Source of the DNA: Paenibacillus sp. SYP-B3998
GTDB lineage: Bacteria > Bacillota > Bacilli > Paenibacillales > NBRC-103111
Length of the DNA: 64,000 nt
Assembly: GCF_010820665.1 (NCBI RefSeq)
Contig: NZ_JAAIKC010000002.1
Location: forward strand, 186,001 to 250,000
Direction of reading: 5' to 3'
Part shown: positions 18,583 to 27,632 of the stretch, piece after piece
How positions within the stretch are numbered: position 1 is the stretch's first letter
Layout of the letters: each line of letters begins with the position of its first letter
The notes under the pieces: generated by a model
Database searches by the model: none
What the model was told of the DNA's origin: nothing
Seen by the model: the letters and a program-made list of their open reading frames with translations, nothing else
Program-made: the position numbers and the translations under genes

Positions 18583-19809
18583 TTAAATGCCGCTGCCAGA
18601 GTCTTGAAATTCCAGCATGTGTCCAAGCTTTTGCTTTTTAGTTTGCAAATAACTTAAGTTATGTTCTTTACTTTCCATTTGAATCGCCACGCGCTCAACG
18701 ACCTCTAGACCATAACCTTCGAGACCTTTAATTTTGCGAGGATTATTCGTTAAAAGGCGAAGCTGGCGAATGCCAAGATCTTTTAAAATCTGCGCTCCGA
18801 TGCCATAATCCCGAAGATCTGGAGCAAAGCCAAGCTTAATATTCGCCTCAACCGTGTCAAATCCCTGCTCTTGCAGCGCGTAAGCTTTCAATTTATTAAT
18901 TAAACCGATACCTCGACCTTCCTGTCGCATATATAATAATACACCTGAGCCTGCTTCATCAATCTGTTTTAATGCAGCATCAAGCTGTGGCCCGCAATCA
19001 CATCGATGAGAATGGAAGACATCACCCGTCAAACACTCGGAGTGAACACGAACCAGCGTCGGCTGCTTAGGGTCTAGCGTTCCCTTCACCAACGCAACGT
19101 GCTCCTTGTTGTCTAACTGGTTCGTATAGGCAATCGCCTTGAAGGTACCAAAATCAGTTGGCAGGCTGATTTCAACTTCTCGCTTAACTAATTTCTCCTG
19201 CTGATTACGATAATGAATCAATTCCTTAATGGTAATGATGCTCAGCTCATGTTGCGCGGCAATATCCATTAGATCAGGTACACGCGCCATTGTGCCATCT
19301 TCTTTAATCACTTCACAAATTACTGAAGAGGGATAAGATCCACACATGGTGGCAAGATCTACGGCCGCTTCTGTATGTCCTGCCCTGCGCAGTACCCCTC
19401 CTGCTTTGGCGATCAAAGGAAATATATGACCAGGCCTACGAAAATCTTGCGGTCTTGTTTGGGGATCGATCAATGCCTGGACAGTGGCTGAACGTTCATG
19501 AGCGGAGATTCCCGTGCTTGTCCCGATATGATCGACTGAAACCGTAAATGCCGTTCCATGAAAGTCCGTATTTCTTGCTACCATTGGAGGTAAGTCTAGC
19601 GCTTGCGCTCGTTCCTCCGTAATCGGTACGCACACAAGCCCACGACCTACTTTGATCATAAAATTGATAACTTCAGGAGTCGCTTTATCCGAAAGCGCGA
19701 TAAAATCCCCTTCATTTTCACGGTCTTCATCATCCACTACTATAATCACTTTACCTTGTTTTAAATCATCAAGAGCTTCTTCAATCGTATTAAAACGCAC
19801 CTCTGCCAT
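18583..19809 (-). CDS. ribBA: Bifunctional DHBP synthase / GTP cyclohydrolase II
   Basis: N-terminal RibB half makes 3,4-dihydroxy-2-butanone 4-phosphate ([14 protein letters not shown] acidic site, [29 protein letters not shown]). C-terminal RibA half opens GTP to start the pyrimidine branch ([20 protein letters not shown] zinc-binding Cys set, RQEGRGIGL). The ATG at 19809 fits the AGGAGGGG site better than the upstream GTG. About 408 residues, normal for the fusion. Third gene of the rib operon. Confidence 0.96.
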   Translation of the reverse strand: MAEVRFNTIEEALDDLKQGKVIIVVDDEDRENEGDFIALSDKATPEVINFMIKVGRGLVCVPITEERAQALDLPPMVARNTDFHGTAFTVSVDHIGTSTGISAHERSATVQALIDPQTRPQDFRRPGHIFPLIAKAGGVLRRAGHTEAAVDLATMCGSYPSSVICEVIKEDGTMARVPDLMDIAAQHELSIITIKELIHYRNQQEKLVKREVEISLPTDFGTFKAIAYTNQLDNKEHVALVKGTLDPKQPTLVRVHSECLTGDVFHSHRCDCGPQLDAALKQIDEAGSGVLLYMRQEGRGIGLINKLKAYALQEQGFDTVEANIKLGFAPDLRDYGIGAQILKDLGIRQLRLLTNNPRKIKGLEGYGLEVVERVAIQMESKEHNLSYLQTKKQKLGHMLEFQDSGSGI

Positions 19810-19885
19810 TTTCACCCCTCCTAAACATTTTTATTTGAGAACTTGTAACGGGAGATAAGGTCATCGCTTTCGGTATGGCTAACTA

Positions 19886-20554
19886 TTACATGAAGCCGTG
19901 CTCCGCCAAAAAGCTTTCTGATAAAGCACGCGGCTTCCTTCCGCTATCTCCCTCACCTGACGGACCGAAACGAAGAAGTCTTTCCATATATTTGCCTAAA
20001 ACATCGCACTCAATGTTAACGGTATCTCCAGCCTTCTTGTCATGAAGAACCGTCTGCGCCAGCGTATGCGGAATGATAGATACAGCAGCATCGTGCTCCG
20101 TCACACTTACTACGGTAAGACTGATGCCGTCAATCGTAATCGAACCACCAGCTAGGATATATCTAAATATCTCCTTATTCTCCGGAGCGAACCGGTAGAC
20201 AACCGCATTTTCTTCGGGTGAGCGGGAGAGGATTGTAGCTGTCGTATCCACGTGGCCCTGCACGATATGACCGCCGAAACGACCGTTAGCGGCCATAGCC
20301 CGCTCCAAATTGACGCGAGTGCCATTTAGCAGCTTACGCAGATTCGTTTTGCGATACGTTTCAGGCATGACATCCACGGAGAAGGATTCTGCATCAAAGG
20401 CAATCACCGTTAAGCAAACACCATTCACGGCAATGCTATCTCCAAGATGAACATCCTCAAGCACTCGCTTAGCGCCAATCGTCAGCACCATCGCTTGTCC
20501 CTGACTGTGGATGCGACGCATATGGCCGATCTCTTCAATAATTCCGGTAAACAT
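19886..20554 (-). CDS. ribE: Riboflavin synthase alpha subunit
   Basis: Dismutates two lumazines to riboflavin. The protein is the typical internal duplication: MFTGIIEEIG start, first lumazine-binding repeat (SIAVNGVCLTV) and second repeat (ITIDGISLTVV), each preceded by a GGHIVQGHVD-type or equivalent segment. 222 residues; the last 25 residues beyond GKYMERLL are a basic, Gly/Ser-containing tail common in Firmicutes. It has a good AGGAATGGAGG site and follows ribD. Confidence 0.95.
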   Translation of the reverse strand: MFTGIIEEIGHMRRIHSQGQAMVLTIGAKRVLEDVHLGDSIAVNGVCLTVIAFDAESFSVDVMPETYRKTNLRKLLNGTRVNLERAMAANGRFGGHIVQGHVDTTATILSRSPEENAVVYRFAPENKEIFRYILAGGSITIDGISLTVVSVTEHDAAVSIIPHTLAQTVLHDKKAGDTVNIECDVLGKYMERLLRFGPSGEGDSGRKPRALSESFLAEHGFM

Positions 20555-20596
20555 GCAAATCCTCCATTCCTAAGAACACATTCACAAACCTACGGT

Positions 20597-21703
20597 TTAC
20601 GTGTATTTCGGATAACCCGTCAAACAGATATCCGAACCAAACTGCTCCACTTTTACCCGGTCTAGCCTTATGGCGTCGGCCATCTTCGCAAAGCCTGTAA
20701 AGTTGAAGTTCGATGGCGCTTCACTGCCGCCGCCAATTATTTTGGGCGCATACATGAGCACCAGCTTATCAAGCAGCCGCTGCTCCAGCATAGCGCCGCT
20801 TAGTCTGCCGCCACCCTCGAGCAGGATGGAGCCGATCTCTCGCTCGCCCAGTTGGCGCATGGCGTGCATGAGATCCACCTGCGGGCCGTCCCCGCAGGTA
20901 AGAACCGCGATGCCGCGCGCTTCCAGCGCAGCGCGGCGCTCTGCGGGCGCTTGCGCGCTCGCGAGCAGGATCGTCGGCTGATGATCCTGCTCCTGCAGCA
21001 CACGGGCGTCCAGCGGGACTCGCAGCTGCGAGTCCGCGATGATCCGTACCGGCTGCACAGCCGGCACGTCTCCGCGGGCGCTCAGCAGCGGATCGTCGGC
21101 GATGACGGTGTCAACGCCGACCATGATACCCTGATGCCGATGGCGCAGGGTGTGCACAAAGGCCCGAGACGCTTCGGAAGTAATCCACTTGCTGTCGCCT
21201 GTCTTCGAGGCGATCCGGCCGTCTAGCGTGCTTGCCGTCTTGAGCGTTACGAACGGCATTCGCGTAACGATGAATTTATTGAACACCTCGTTCATCGAAG
21301 CGGCTTCCTCCCCGAGCAGCCCAACACTCACATCAATGCCATGGGCGCGCAGCTTTCCAATCCCCGAACCGGCAACTTGCGGGTTCGGATCGGTTCCCGC
21401 TACAACGACACGCGTCACCCCGGCTTCTACGAGTCGGTCGCTGCACGGGGGTGTCTTTCCGAAATGACTACATGGCTCTAGTGTAACATAAGCCGTGCTG
21501 CCTTTCGCCTCTTCCCCAGCCATCTGCAGCGCTAAAACTTCCGCATGGCCTTTGCCCCGCTTAAGGTGTGCACCCATTCCTACAATGCGTCCATTCTTCA
21601 CAAGGACGCATCCAACAACAGGATTGATCCCCGTCTGTCCTAGAGCGCTCTGTGCAATTTGCAGCGCAAGGCGCATATAGGCTTCGTCATTTATCACGTG
21701 CAC
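20597..21703 (-). CDS. ribD: Bifunctional pyrimidine deaminase / reductase RibD
   Basis: N-terminal deaminase domain with the zinc site HAEV and PCSHFGKTPPC, then a C-terminal NADPH-dependent reductase (TLDGRIASKTGDSKWIT; ILLEGGGRLSGAML). 368 residues is standard. First gene of the rib operon, downstream of the FMN riboswitch. The central part, about 20830-21180, is markedly more GC-rich than its neighbours, with Arg/Ala codons like CGC and GCG dominating, yet the protein motifs are unbroken. Confidence 0.96.
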   Translation of the reverse strand: MHVINDEAYMRLALQIAQSALGQTGINPVVGCVLVKNGRIVGMGAHLKRGKGHAEVLALQMAGEEAKGSTAYVTLEPCSHFGKTPPCSDRLVEAGVTRVVVAGTDPNPQVAGSGIGKLRAHGIDVSVGLLGEEAASMNEVFNKFIVTRMPFVTLKTASTLDGRIASKTGDSKWITSEASRAFVHTLRHRHQGIMVGVDTVIADDPLLSARGDVPAVQPVRIIADSQLRVPLDARVLQEQDHQPTILLASAQAPAERRAALEARGIAVLTCGDGPQVDLMHAMRQLGEREIGSILLEGGGRLSGAMLEQRLLDKLVLMYAPKIIGGGSEAPSNFNFTGFAKMADAIRLDRVKVEQFGSDICLTGYPKYT

Positions 21704-21744
21704 TGTTTCACCGCCTCACCCTGCTAACACAGGAATTTGAATGC

Positions 21745-21776
21745 AAAAAGGCCCCTCCGTGTATCGGATAGGGGCC
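21745..21776 (-). terminator. Expression-platform terminator of the FMN riboswitch
   Basis: On the minus strand GGCCCC (21776-21771) pairs with GGGGCC (21755-21750) plus inner TCCG/CGGA pairing, then TTTTT. It lies between the riboswitch aptamer and ribD, so FMN binding should stop transcription here. Confidence 0.85.
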
Positions 21777-21943
21777 AGAGATTGTTTAGATAACACGAAA
21801 AAGCTTCATCCATACCTGCTTGCCACATTTTTGATCACATCAAACAACAACGGCGCAATCGCTCAAAAGAGCAGACCTGCCGAATTTTTGTTTACGTGAA
21901 AAAATGAACAACCATGCATAGCGAATCTATCTGTTCGCGTTTT

Positions 21944-22121
21944 CCTTCTCCCATCCAGACTATACTGTCGGTTCCGGAATTACACCGGATCAGCCGTAGC
22001 GAAGCTGTGCATCAGGTACCGCTAGCTTCAAAACGGGTCACGGACTTATCGATTAGCAGCAAACAAGTACCGCTAGTCAAATTACCGCCGGTGTGGAATT
22101 GCACCACGCCCCGAAGGTTTG
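21944..22121 (-). promoter_or_regulatory. FMN riboswitch (RFN element)
   Basis: Reading the minus strand, the aptamer opens with CTTCGGGGCGTGG, continues through CCACACCGGCGGTAAT, CAAGTCCGTGACCCG, GCTGATCCGGTGTAATTCCGG and ACCGACAGTATAGTC, and closes with GGATGGGAGAAGG. These are the conserved blocks of RFN in order. A variable P-stem region lies between. It controls ribD-E-BA-H. Confidence 0.97.
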
Positions 22122-22259
22122 CATTGTTTTACATTCAAGAAGAAAGTAATTAATTACTAGTCAGTAACTAAAAATTACTTTCATAATGAAAAATTTATCA
22201 TTCACAACTAGAAAAAGCAAGGGCTTTTTTACCTCCAGCATTTATTTCATAGTTTTTAT

Positions 22260-22288
22260 ATTAAATAACTCGGATTTATTGATGTCAA
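22260..22288 (-). promoter_or_regulatory. Possible sigma-A promoter for the rib operon
   Basis: Minus strand TTGACA (22288-22283), 17-base spacer, TTTAAT (22265-22260). It sits right behind the ppiB terminator and would give a leader with about 130 bases before the aptamer. The rest of 22122-22260 is A/T-rich and holds a tiny AAAAAGC/GCTTTTT hairpin at 22211-22231; a nearer promoter may exist. Confidence 0.4.
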
Positions 22289-22290
22289 CA

Positions 22291-22330
22291 AAAAAAGAAC
22301 CTATTGATCGTTTGGAATCAACAGGCTCTT
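22291..22330 (-). terminator. Terminator of ppiB
   Basis: Minus strand AAGAGCCTGTTGAT pairs with ATCAATAGGTTCTT (one G-T/mismatch) and is followed by seven T. It lies 20 bases after the ppiB stop. Confidence 0.85.
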
Positions 22331-22349
22331 CTCAAGTGTTTACAATGAA

Positions 22350-22781
22350 TTAAACTTCAACAACTTCTACTTTTTCCATAAGGTCTTTGCCTTTAAAACC
22401 ATCAACAAACTCCATCCCTTTGGACACTTTACCAAAAACAGTATGTTGTCCATCCAAATGTGGTTGTGGTTGGTAGGCGATGTAGAATTGGCTTCCGCCA
22501 GTGTTTCTGCCTGCATGAGCCATAGCTAGAGAGCCGCGCTCATGTTTGTTCGGATTAATTTCACAATTAATTTGGTAGCCTGGGCCACCAGTTCCTGAAC
22601 CGGATGGACATCCACCTTGTGCTACGAATCCTGGAATAACGCGATGAAAAACAAGTCCGTTGTAGAAACCGGAGTTTGCTAATTTTTCAAAGTTGGCAAC
22701 CGTATTAGGAGCGTCATTTTCGAAAAGATCGATAACAACTTCTCCTCCGCCTGCGAGTTTAATATGTGCTTGTTTGGCCAT
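22350..22781 (-). CDS. ppiB: Peptidyl-prolyl cis-trans isomerase (cyclophilin)
   Basis: Cytosolic cyclophilin speeding prolyl isomerisation. 143 residues, no signal peptide. Family signatures: [14 protein letters not shown] (catalytic Arg region), [19 protein letters not shown], and HTVFGKV. Start has a clear AAAGGAG site. Single-gene transcript between lysA and the rib operon, the same order as in B. subtilis. Confidence 0.96.
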   Translation of the reverse strand: MAKQAHIKLAGGGEVVIDLFENDAPNTVANFEKLANSGFYNGLVFHRVIPGFVAQGGCPSGSGTGGPGYQINCEINPNKHERGSLAMAHAGRNTGGSQFYIAYQPQPHLDGQHTVFGKVSKGMEFVDGFKGKDLMEKVEVVEV

Positions 22782-22939
22782 GTGTGGTCCACTCCTTTAG
22801 ACAATAATATCTTATTCTACTATGAATTCATCCATTTCACAAACCGAGCATAATCGGCTGATGAATCCAGCATTCACTTCATGTTCAAAAGTCCTCCTCA
22901 TTCCCCCTGCAAAGAGAGTTCGACTTGGAATTTATCCGA

Positions 22940-22986
22940 AATGAAGAAGGAAACCAAGAGCTAGGCTCGAGGTTTCCTTCTTCATT
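22940..22986 (-). terminator. Terminator of lysA
   Basis: A 16-bp near-perfect hairpin (AATGAAGAAGGAAACC / GGTTTCCTTCTTCATT) just downstream of lysA on the minus strand. The T-run is weak, but the stem is long. Confidence 0.7.
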
Positions 22987-23003
22987 TCTTTAACGTTATC
23001 CGC

Positions 23004-24335
23004 TTAAACAGTGCTGATTACTTTTTTCATTTTCGCAGGAATTACATCGTTACTCACGAGGTTATCGAAAGATTCGCGTTTGACAACAAGATCGCTTTGT
23101 CCGTCCTTCACAAATACAACGGCTGGCCGACGTATACGATTGTAGTTGCTTGCCATCGCATAGTTGTAAGCACCTGTGCAAGAGACCGCCAGAAGGTCGC
23201 CTTTGCTAACCTTAGGCAGCTTCAGATCCCAAATCAGCATATCGCCGCTCTCACAGCATTTACCTGCGATGGAGACAACCTCATCTGGTTGTTCGGTTGC
23301 ACGGTTTGCCAGCATGGCCTCGTATTCCGACTCATAGAGAGCAGGGCGCGGGTTGTCAGTCATACCGCCATCAACAGCCACATATTTACGAACGCCTGGA
23401 ATCTCTTTGGTCGTACCTATACTGTACAGCGTAGTACCTGCATCACCTACGATGCTGCGCCCCGGCTCCGTCCAAATCTCTGGCAGCGGATAATCGTTGC
23501 TGCCGAAGTTTTCCTTAATCGCATCCGTTATTGCTTTAACATATACAGCTACAGGAAGCGGAGTATCCCCTTCCACATAGCGAATACCGAAGCCCCCGCC
23601 AAGGTTAATGACCTTGAACGTAACGCCTGTTTGAGCGCGAACCTCCACGGCGAAACCAGCTACTTTCTCAGCCGCCATGTGAAAGCCTTCAACCTCGAAA
23701 ATCTGAGAACCAATATGGGAATGTACCCCTAGAAGCTCTAAGTTACTCAATTGAGAAGCTTCTTGAATCGCGCGAAGTGCAGTGCCGTTACCCAAATCAA
23801 AGCCGAATTTGGAATCTGTTTGACCAGTCGAAATATATTCATGCGTATGCGCTTCAACACCTGGCGTAATACGCAGTAAAATTTTAACTTTTTGGCGTTT
23901 CTCGCCAGCTATGGCATCCAGCATATGAAGCTCGATAAAGTTGTCAACAACGAAGCAGCCGATTTTGGCCTCAATCGCCATTTCGATCTCTTCCACTGTC
24001 TTGTTATTTCCATGGAAATGAATACGCTCTGCGGGGAAACCTGCTTGGAGCGCAGTAAACAGCTCGCCTTCGGAAACAACGTCGAGTGACATGCCCTCTT
24101 CCTCTACAATACGGCACATCGCCATGACGCAAAATGCTTTACTTGCATAGGCAACTTGAAATTTCAAACCGGATGCCTTGAAGGCCTCAACAAATTCGTT
24201 ACAGCGTTGACGTACAAGCGCTTCGTCGTATACGTATAAAGGCGTTCCATATTTAGCGGCCAACTGCGTCGCGTCAACGCCACCGATTTGGAGGTGCCCT
24301 TGATCATTTATTTTGCTCGTACCGTGTAAATACAT
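23004..24335 (-). CDS. lysA: Diaminopimelate decarboxylase
   Basis: PLP enzyme making lysine from meso-diaminopimelate. The PLP lysine is in VAYASKAFC (about residue 66), the glycine loop is NLGGGFGIRY, and the substrate Cys/Glu segment is CCESGDML. EPGRSIVGDAG is also typical. 443 residues is normal. In spore formers DAP is also needed for cortex and dipicolinate, so lysA expression competes with those uses. An AAAGCGCTTT palindrome lies upstream. Confidence 0.96.
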   Translation of the reverse strand: MYLHGTSKINDQGHLQIGGVDATQLAAKYGTPLYVYDEALVRQRCNEFVEAFKASGLKFQVAYASKAFCVMAMCRIVEEEGMSLDVVSEGELFTALQAGFPAERIHFHGNNKTVEEIEMAIEAKIGCFVVDNFIELHMLDAIAGEKRQKVKILLRITPGVEAHTHEYISTGQTDSKFGFDLGNGTALRAIQEASQLSNLELLGVHSHIGSQIFEVEGFHMAAEKVAGFAVEVRAQTGVTFKVINLGGGFGIRYVEGDTPLPVAVYVKAITDAIKENFGSNDYPLPEIWTEPGRSIVGDAGTTLYSIGTTKEIPGVRKYVAVDGGMTDNPRPALYESEYEAMLANRATEQPDEVVSIAGKCCESGDMLIWDLKLPKVSKGDLLAVSCTGAYNYAMASNYNRIRRPAVVFVKDGQSDLVVKRESFDNLVSNDVIPAKMKKVISTV

Positions 24336-24420
24336 CGCTATGATTTCCCTTCTCTCTATACATCTATTGTATAATTTTCACGATATAGCTTCGTATGCAT
24401 TACTATTTAAAGTACCATAG

Positions 24421-24434
24421 TGAAAGCGCTTTTG
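24421..24434. promoter_or_regulatory. Possible CcpA (cre-like) operator upstream of lysA
   Basis: TGAAAGCGCTTTTG contains the 10-base palindrome AAAGCGCTTT and matches the cre consensus TGNAANCGNWNNCA at all but the last two positions. It lies about 86 bases before lysA and 10 bases beyond the spoVAF terminator. No functional evidence. Confidence 0.3.
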
Positions 24435-24456
24435 ACAATACACACTTCAACATAAA

Positions 24457-24493
24457 CACAAAAAGGACAGGGGAATTCCCTGTCCTTTTTGTG
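24457..24493 (-). terminator. Terminator of spoVAF
   Basis: Nearly perfect 16-bp hairpin around AATT (CACAAAAAGGACAGGG / CCCTGTCCTTTTTGTG), ending three bases before the spoVAF stop. It is symmetrical, so it works on either strand. Confidence 0.9.
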
Positions 24494-24496
24494 CTT

Positions 24497-26095
24497 CTAC
24501 TTTGGTTGGCGTGTCCCATCGATGGGTTTGGTTAAACTGGGCCGCGTTTTTCCGGCAAGAATAGGGCGACGCACCAGAATTGCGAAAAAGCTTTTCGCAT
24601 TAAATGGTATTAATGGCCACATATAAGGCGCATTAAACGATCTGCGAGTTGCCAGAAGAAGCAACCACACTGTTGAGCCGATAATAAGACCCGGGACCTG
24701 AAAGATTGAAACAACAATTAAGAGAAGCAGCCTTGTAATTCGATTGGCCAAACCTAGCTCATAGCTTGGCGTAGCGAACATCCCTATGGAGGCTAACGCT
24801 AAGTATAGGATCACTTCATTAATAAAAAGCCCTGTCTTCACCGCGATATCCCCAATCAGGATTGCTGCAACCAAACCCATTGCTGTAGCTAGAGGCGCTG
24901 GGGTATGAATAGCTGCCATCCGCATAAGATCGATACCAATATCAGCTAGAAGAAACTGTACGAGCAACGGCAATGTTCCTTCTTTCTGCGGTCCAAGAAA
25001 CTCTAAACCCACTGGCTTCAACGATGGATCTATTACCATTAGAAACCACACTGGCAGCAGAAATAATGAAGCCATAATGCCACCGAAACGAACCCATCTT
25101 AAGTAAGTACCAATAAAAGGTGTCTGCCTATATTCTTCTGCATGCTGAACATGATGGAAAAATGTCGTTGGCATAATCATTACACTTGGCGATGTATCCA
25201 CGAAGATGCACACATGGCCTTCCAATAAATGGGCCGAAACAACATCAGGCCGCTCAGAATAGCGAACCATGGGGTAAGGATTCCAACCTTTATTAACAAT
25301 CGCTTCTTCCAATTGCTTTTCGCCAAGCGGTAGACCGTCAATCTCCACTGCCTTAACCTTGTCTTTAATTGCTTGCACCAAATCAGCGTCGGCGATGTCG
25401 TTTATGTAGGCCACACACACATCCGTTTTTGTCCTCTTACCGATCTGCATAATTTCCAGCTTAAATCTTTCATCGCGTATGCGGCGTCTGACCAAGGTTA
25501 CATTAATCAACAAGGTTTCAACGAAACCGTCCCTCGACCCGCGAACAACCCGCTCTAAATCAGGCTCTTCGGTGTTACGAGCAGGATAGCTTTTGACATC
25601 AATAGCTATCGCCGTTGTCTCTCCTTCTATAAAGAGCGCAGTCCCTCCCATGAGCACTTGACCCACAATTTCAGACATTTTTTTGTAGGACTTTACTTGA
25701 ATGTGGGGAATCAGATTTTCCATAAATGCTTCTACGGTATGATGCTCGACTGCTTTTTTATCTGCGTAGGAAAGACGAGTTATAATGTCAGTTAAGACCG
25801 TATCTTTGGCGAAGCCGTTGCAATAGAATAAACCTACTCGTTTGGTGCCGTACACCATCTCTCTGAGTACCAAGTCAAAACTCTTGTGTAATCCGACCCG
25901 CTCCTCGAGAACTCGCTGGACTTGTCTCAAATTTCGAGGAATGTCCTCTTGTACTTTCAACGCTTTCTCTTGCGCGGTCATATCCGTTTCTGGATTATAC
26001 GGAGATAAATTCCCCTCCTCATCAATGGCCAGCTTTTGATCGTTCTCCTTGCTATTTTTATTGTTTGATTCTCCTGCTTTTACGATCACCTTCAT
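24497..26095 (-). CDS. spoVAF: Stage V sporulation protein AF (GerA-type)
   Basis: Inner spore-membrane protein of the GerA A-subunit superfamily. Recent work on Bacillus links SpoVAF with FigP (SpoVAEa family) to amplification of germination ion release. It has a large N-terminal soluble domain (to about residue 300), then five to six membrane helices, with typical segments MRMAAIHTPAPLATAMGLVA and ILIGDIAVKTGLFINEVILY. The ATG at 26095 has an AGGAG site; the further GTG lies in that site. 532 residues. It follows spoVAB directly. Confidence 0.9.
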   Translation of the reverse strand: MKVIVKAGESNNKNSKENDQKLAIDEEGNLSPYNPETDMTAQEKALKVQEDIPRNLRQVQRVLEERVGLHKSFDLVLREMVYGTKRVGLFYCNGFAKDTVLTDIITRLSYADKKAVEHHTVEAFMENLIPHIQVKSYKKMSEIVGQVLMGGTALFIEGETTAIAIDVKSYPARNTEEPDLERVVRGSRDGFVETLLINVTLVRRRIRDERFKLEIMQIGKRTKTDVCVAYINDIADADLVQAIKDKVKAVEIDGLPLGEKQLEEAIVNKGWNPYPMVRYSERPDVVSAHLLEGHVCIFVDTSPSVMIMPTTFFHHVQHAEEYRQTPFIGTYLRWVRFGGIMASLFLLPVWFLMVIDPSLKPVGLEFLGPQKEGTLPLLVQFLLADIGIDLMRMAAIHTPAPLATAMGLVAAILIGDIAVKTGLFINEVILYLALASIGMFATPSYELGLANRITRLLLLIVVSIFQVPGLIIGSTVWLLLLATRRSFNAPYMWPLIPFNAKSFFAILVRRPILAGKTRPSLTKPIDGTRQPK

Positions 26096-26120
26096 CTTAA
26101 TTCTCCTCACTCTCTTTCAA

Positions 26121-26543
26121 TTAATAAAGCAGCCATTCGAATAAGGATCCTACGACCTTGCCGAAGATCATCGCCATAAGCAACAAAATCATATAAGAGC
26201 CCATACCTACCCGTTTGGCTAGAATGGGAAGTACATTAATAATCTCCGTTAACGCAGCGGCAAGCATTCCTACAAAACAGCCTGCAAAAAGACCAACTAA
26301 AGCCGTGCTCATCGGATACAAATTCAGCTTACCATCGCCAAAATCAACCCATGTAAAAACAAGTGAGCCTGTAACGACCGCTGCCTCGTAGGCGTGTATG
26401 CTCTTAAAAGAGTGTGTAATCTGGGCTAGCCGCGGAATAATATCAAGCACAACCAAAAAAGCGACCATACCGCTTCCAACAGCGATTCCACCAGCTAGTC
26501 CAATAAAGGCGGCGAGAATGTCTTTTGCTATCTGCGCGATCAC
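26121..26543 (-). CDS. spoVAB: Stage V sporulation protein AB
   Basis: 140-residue membrane protein with four hydrophobic helices, recognisable as SpoVAB by IGLAGGIAVGSGMVAFLVVLDIIPRL (split at about residue 20) and the region around AYEAAVVTGS. With SpoVAA it is part of the SpoVA machinery for dipicolinic acid movement across the inner spore membrane, though its exact role is unknown. It overlaps the end of spoVAA by four bases. Confidence 0.9.
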   Translation of the reverse strand: MIAQIAKDILAAFIGLAGGIAVGSGMVAFLVVLDIIPRLAQITHSFKSIHAYEAAVVTGSLVFTWVDFGDGKLNLYPMSTALVGLFAGCFVGMLAAALTEIINVLPILAKRVGMGSYMILLLMAMIFGKVVGSLFEWLLY

Positions 26544-27172
26544 TTGGAGTCTTCTCCTTCATGGATTTTGCCGTACTCTTCTGTAATTACGTAATGATTG
26601 ACATTCTCCTGATACATGAACATCTCCACTTCCAGCGGACTTGGTTCTTCATTAAATTTCTTCTTAAAAAGATGGTTAAAGAAAATAACCATTCCTGCCC
26701 CAATGCCTAGGGAATAAGGAATTTGTAAAATAAGCGGGTGATCCACTCTTTTCCCCGTCATCAGCTCATAGATACGTTGATGAACTTCCAACATACTGAC
26801 ATCAGCATGAAAATTCATAATAGCAAGACCTGATCCTATAAAAAGCAATAACCACACGATACCGATTAAAATCGGACTCGGTTTCTTGTTATCCGTGTAA
26901 ATCTCTAACAGTACGTGTGGTTCCCCAAAATGTTCAATCTGCAGTTCAGGATATAGTTCCTTTACTTTACGTACGATCACCATCATGTCAATAAGGACTC
27001 GATTGCCATCTTGCTGCTGAGGCTTATGAATGACAAGCGATGCTAGCGATTTTTCATATTCAGGCTCTACGATCATCTGTGCGATATGACTTAATTGGAC
27101 AACGTTACCTTTGCGTACACGCGCTTTCCTGCGAAGCCGGATAAAAAGGTATGGAGCGGCAATATGACCCAT
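26540..27172 (-). CDS. spoVAA: Stage V sporulation protein AA
   Basis: First gene of the spoVA group here. 210 residues from the ATG at 27172, chosen for its GGGGGGAG site. A cytosolic beta-rich N-terminal domain (LFIRLRRKARVRKGNVVQLS) is followed by two membrane helices near residues 110-128 and 155-175. Overlap with spoVAB indicates coupling. A sigma-G-like promoter precedes it. spoVAC, spoVAD and spoVAE are absent from this operon. Confidence 0.9.
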   Translation of the reverse strand: MGHIAAPYLFIRLRRKARVRKGNVVQLSHIAQMIVEPEYEKSLASLVIHKPQQQDGNRVLIDMMVIVRKVKELYPELQIEHFGEPHVLLEIYTDNKKPSPILIGIVWLLLFIGSGLAIMNFHADVSMLEVHQRIYELMTGKRVDHPLILQIPYSLGIGAGMVIFFNHLFKKKFNEEPSPLEVEMFMYQENVNHYVITEEYGKIHEGEDSK

Positions 27173-27212
27173 TTTCTCCCCCCTTAGCGTTGATATCATC
27201 CATGTATAGGGG

Positions 27213-27242
27213 TAGTATGCAAAATTTTTCTCGCACCTAATC
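27213..27242 (-). promoter_or_regulatory. Sigma-G-like promoter of spoVAA
   Basis: Minus strand GATTA (-35, consensus GHATR), 18-base spacer, CATACTA (-10, exact CATNHTA). Predicted start is about 33 bases before the spoVAA ATG. Matches the known sigma-G control of spoVA in B. subtilis. Confidence 0.6.
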
Positions 27243-27353
27243 GCCCGCTCCTTTGGTAAATCCTCCTAGCCAAACGAATATGAATAAAGATTGTTTGGCA
27301 TTGGCATATTAAACTTGAATAAGGCAACTATTCCTAGCAAAGAGGGTGATAAC

Positions 27354-27563
27354 ATGGCAAAGGTAGCGTTAACCTTAGTAATCATTGGTGCGCTCAATTG
27401 GCTACTGGTTGGGCTTTTCGAGTGGGATTTGGTTTCTGCTATATTAGGAGGAGCTTCACACCGTGAATCTTCAGGTTTAAGTCGAGTTGTCTATACGCTC
27501 GTAGGTTTATGCGGTTTATATTGTGTAAAATTCTATTCCGATGAAAGAACTGAAGTAAGATAG
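27354..27563 (+). CDS. Small DUF378 membrane protein
   Basis: 69-residue two-helix membrane protein of the DUF378 family (LVIIGALNWLLVGLFEWDLV then VYTLVGLCGLYCV). I start it at 27354, where GAGGGTG precedes the ATG; the longer frame adds 21 residues without support. Function unknown. It is alone between divergent spoVAA and a terminator. Confidence 0.8.
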   Translation: MAKVALTLVIIGALNWLLVGLFEWDLVSAILGGASHRESSGLSRVVYTLVGLCGLYCVKFYSDERTEVR

Positions 27564-27572
27564 CTTCATGTA

Positions 27573-27614
27573 AAAAAGCCGTTGTTCCCTTTGAAAAGGG
27601 GGACAGCGGCTTTT
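27573..27614. terminator. Bidirectional terminator
   Basis: Long hairpin (AAAAGCCGTTGTTCCC / GGGACAGCGGCTTTT, one mismatch) with T-runs on both sides, between the DUF378 gene and the convergent 53-codon gene. Confidence 0.85.
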
Positions 27615-27632
27615 ACTATACTAGGCCTCCTA

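Noticed and set aside
20597-21703. ribD as a horizontally acquired gene because of its GC-rich middle
   Set aside because: Similar GC patches occur within resE, cbiD and the GT2 gene, all in conserved synteny, so this looks like normal patchiness of the genome.
21914-22153. Plus-strand 79-codon frame in the ribD leader
   Set aside because: It lies inside the FMN riboswitch on the opposite strand; structure of the aptamer explains the sequence.
23097-23732. Plus-strand 211-codon frame opposite lysA
   Set aside because: Shadow of lysA; composition not protein-like and no start signal.
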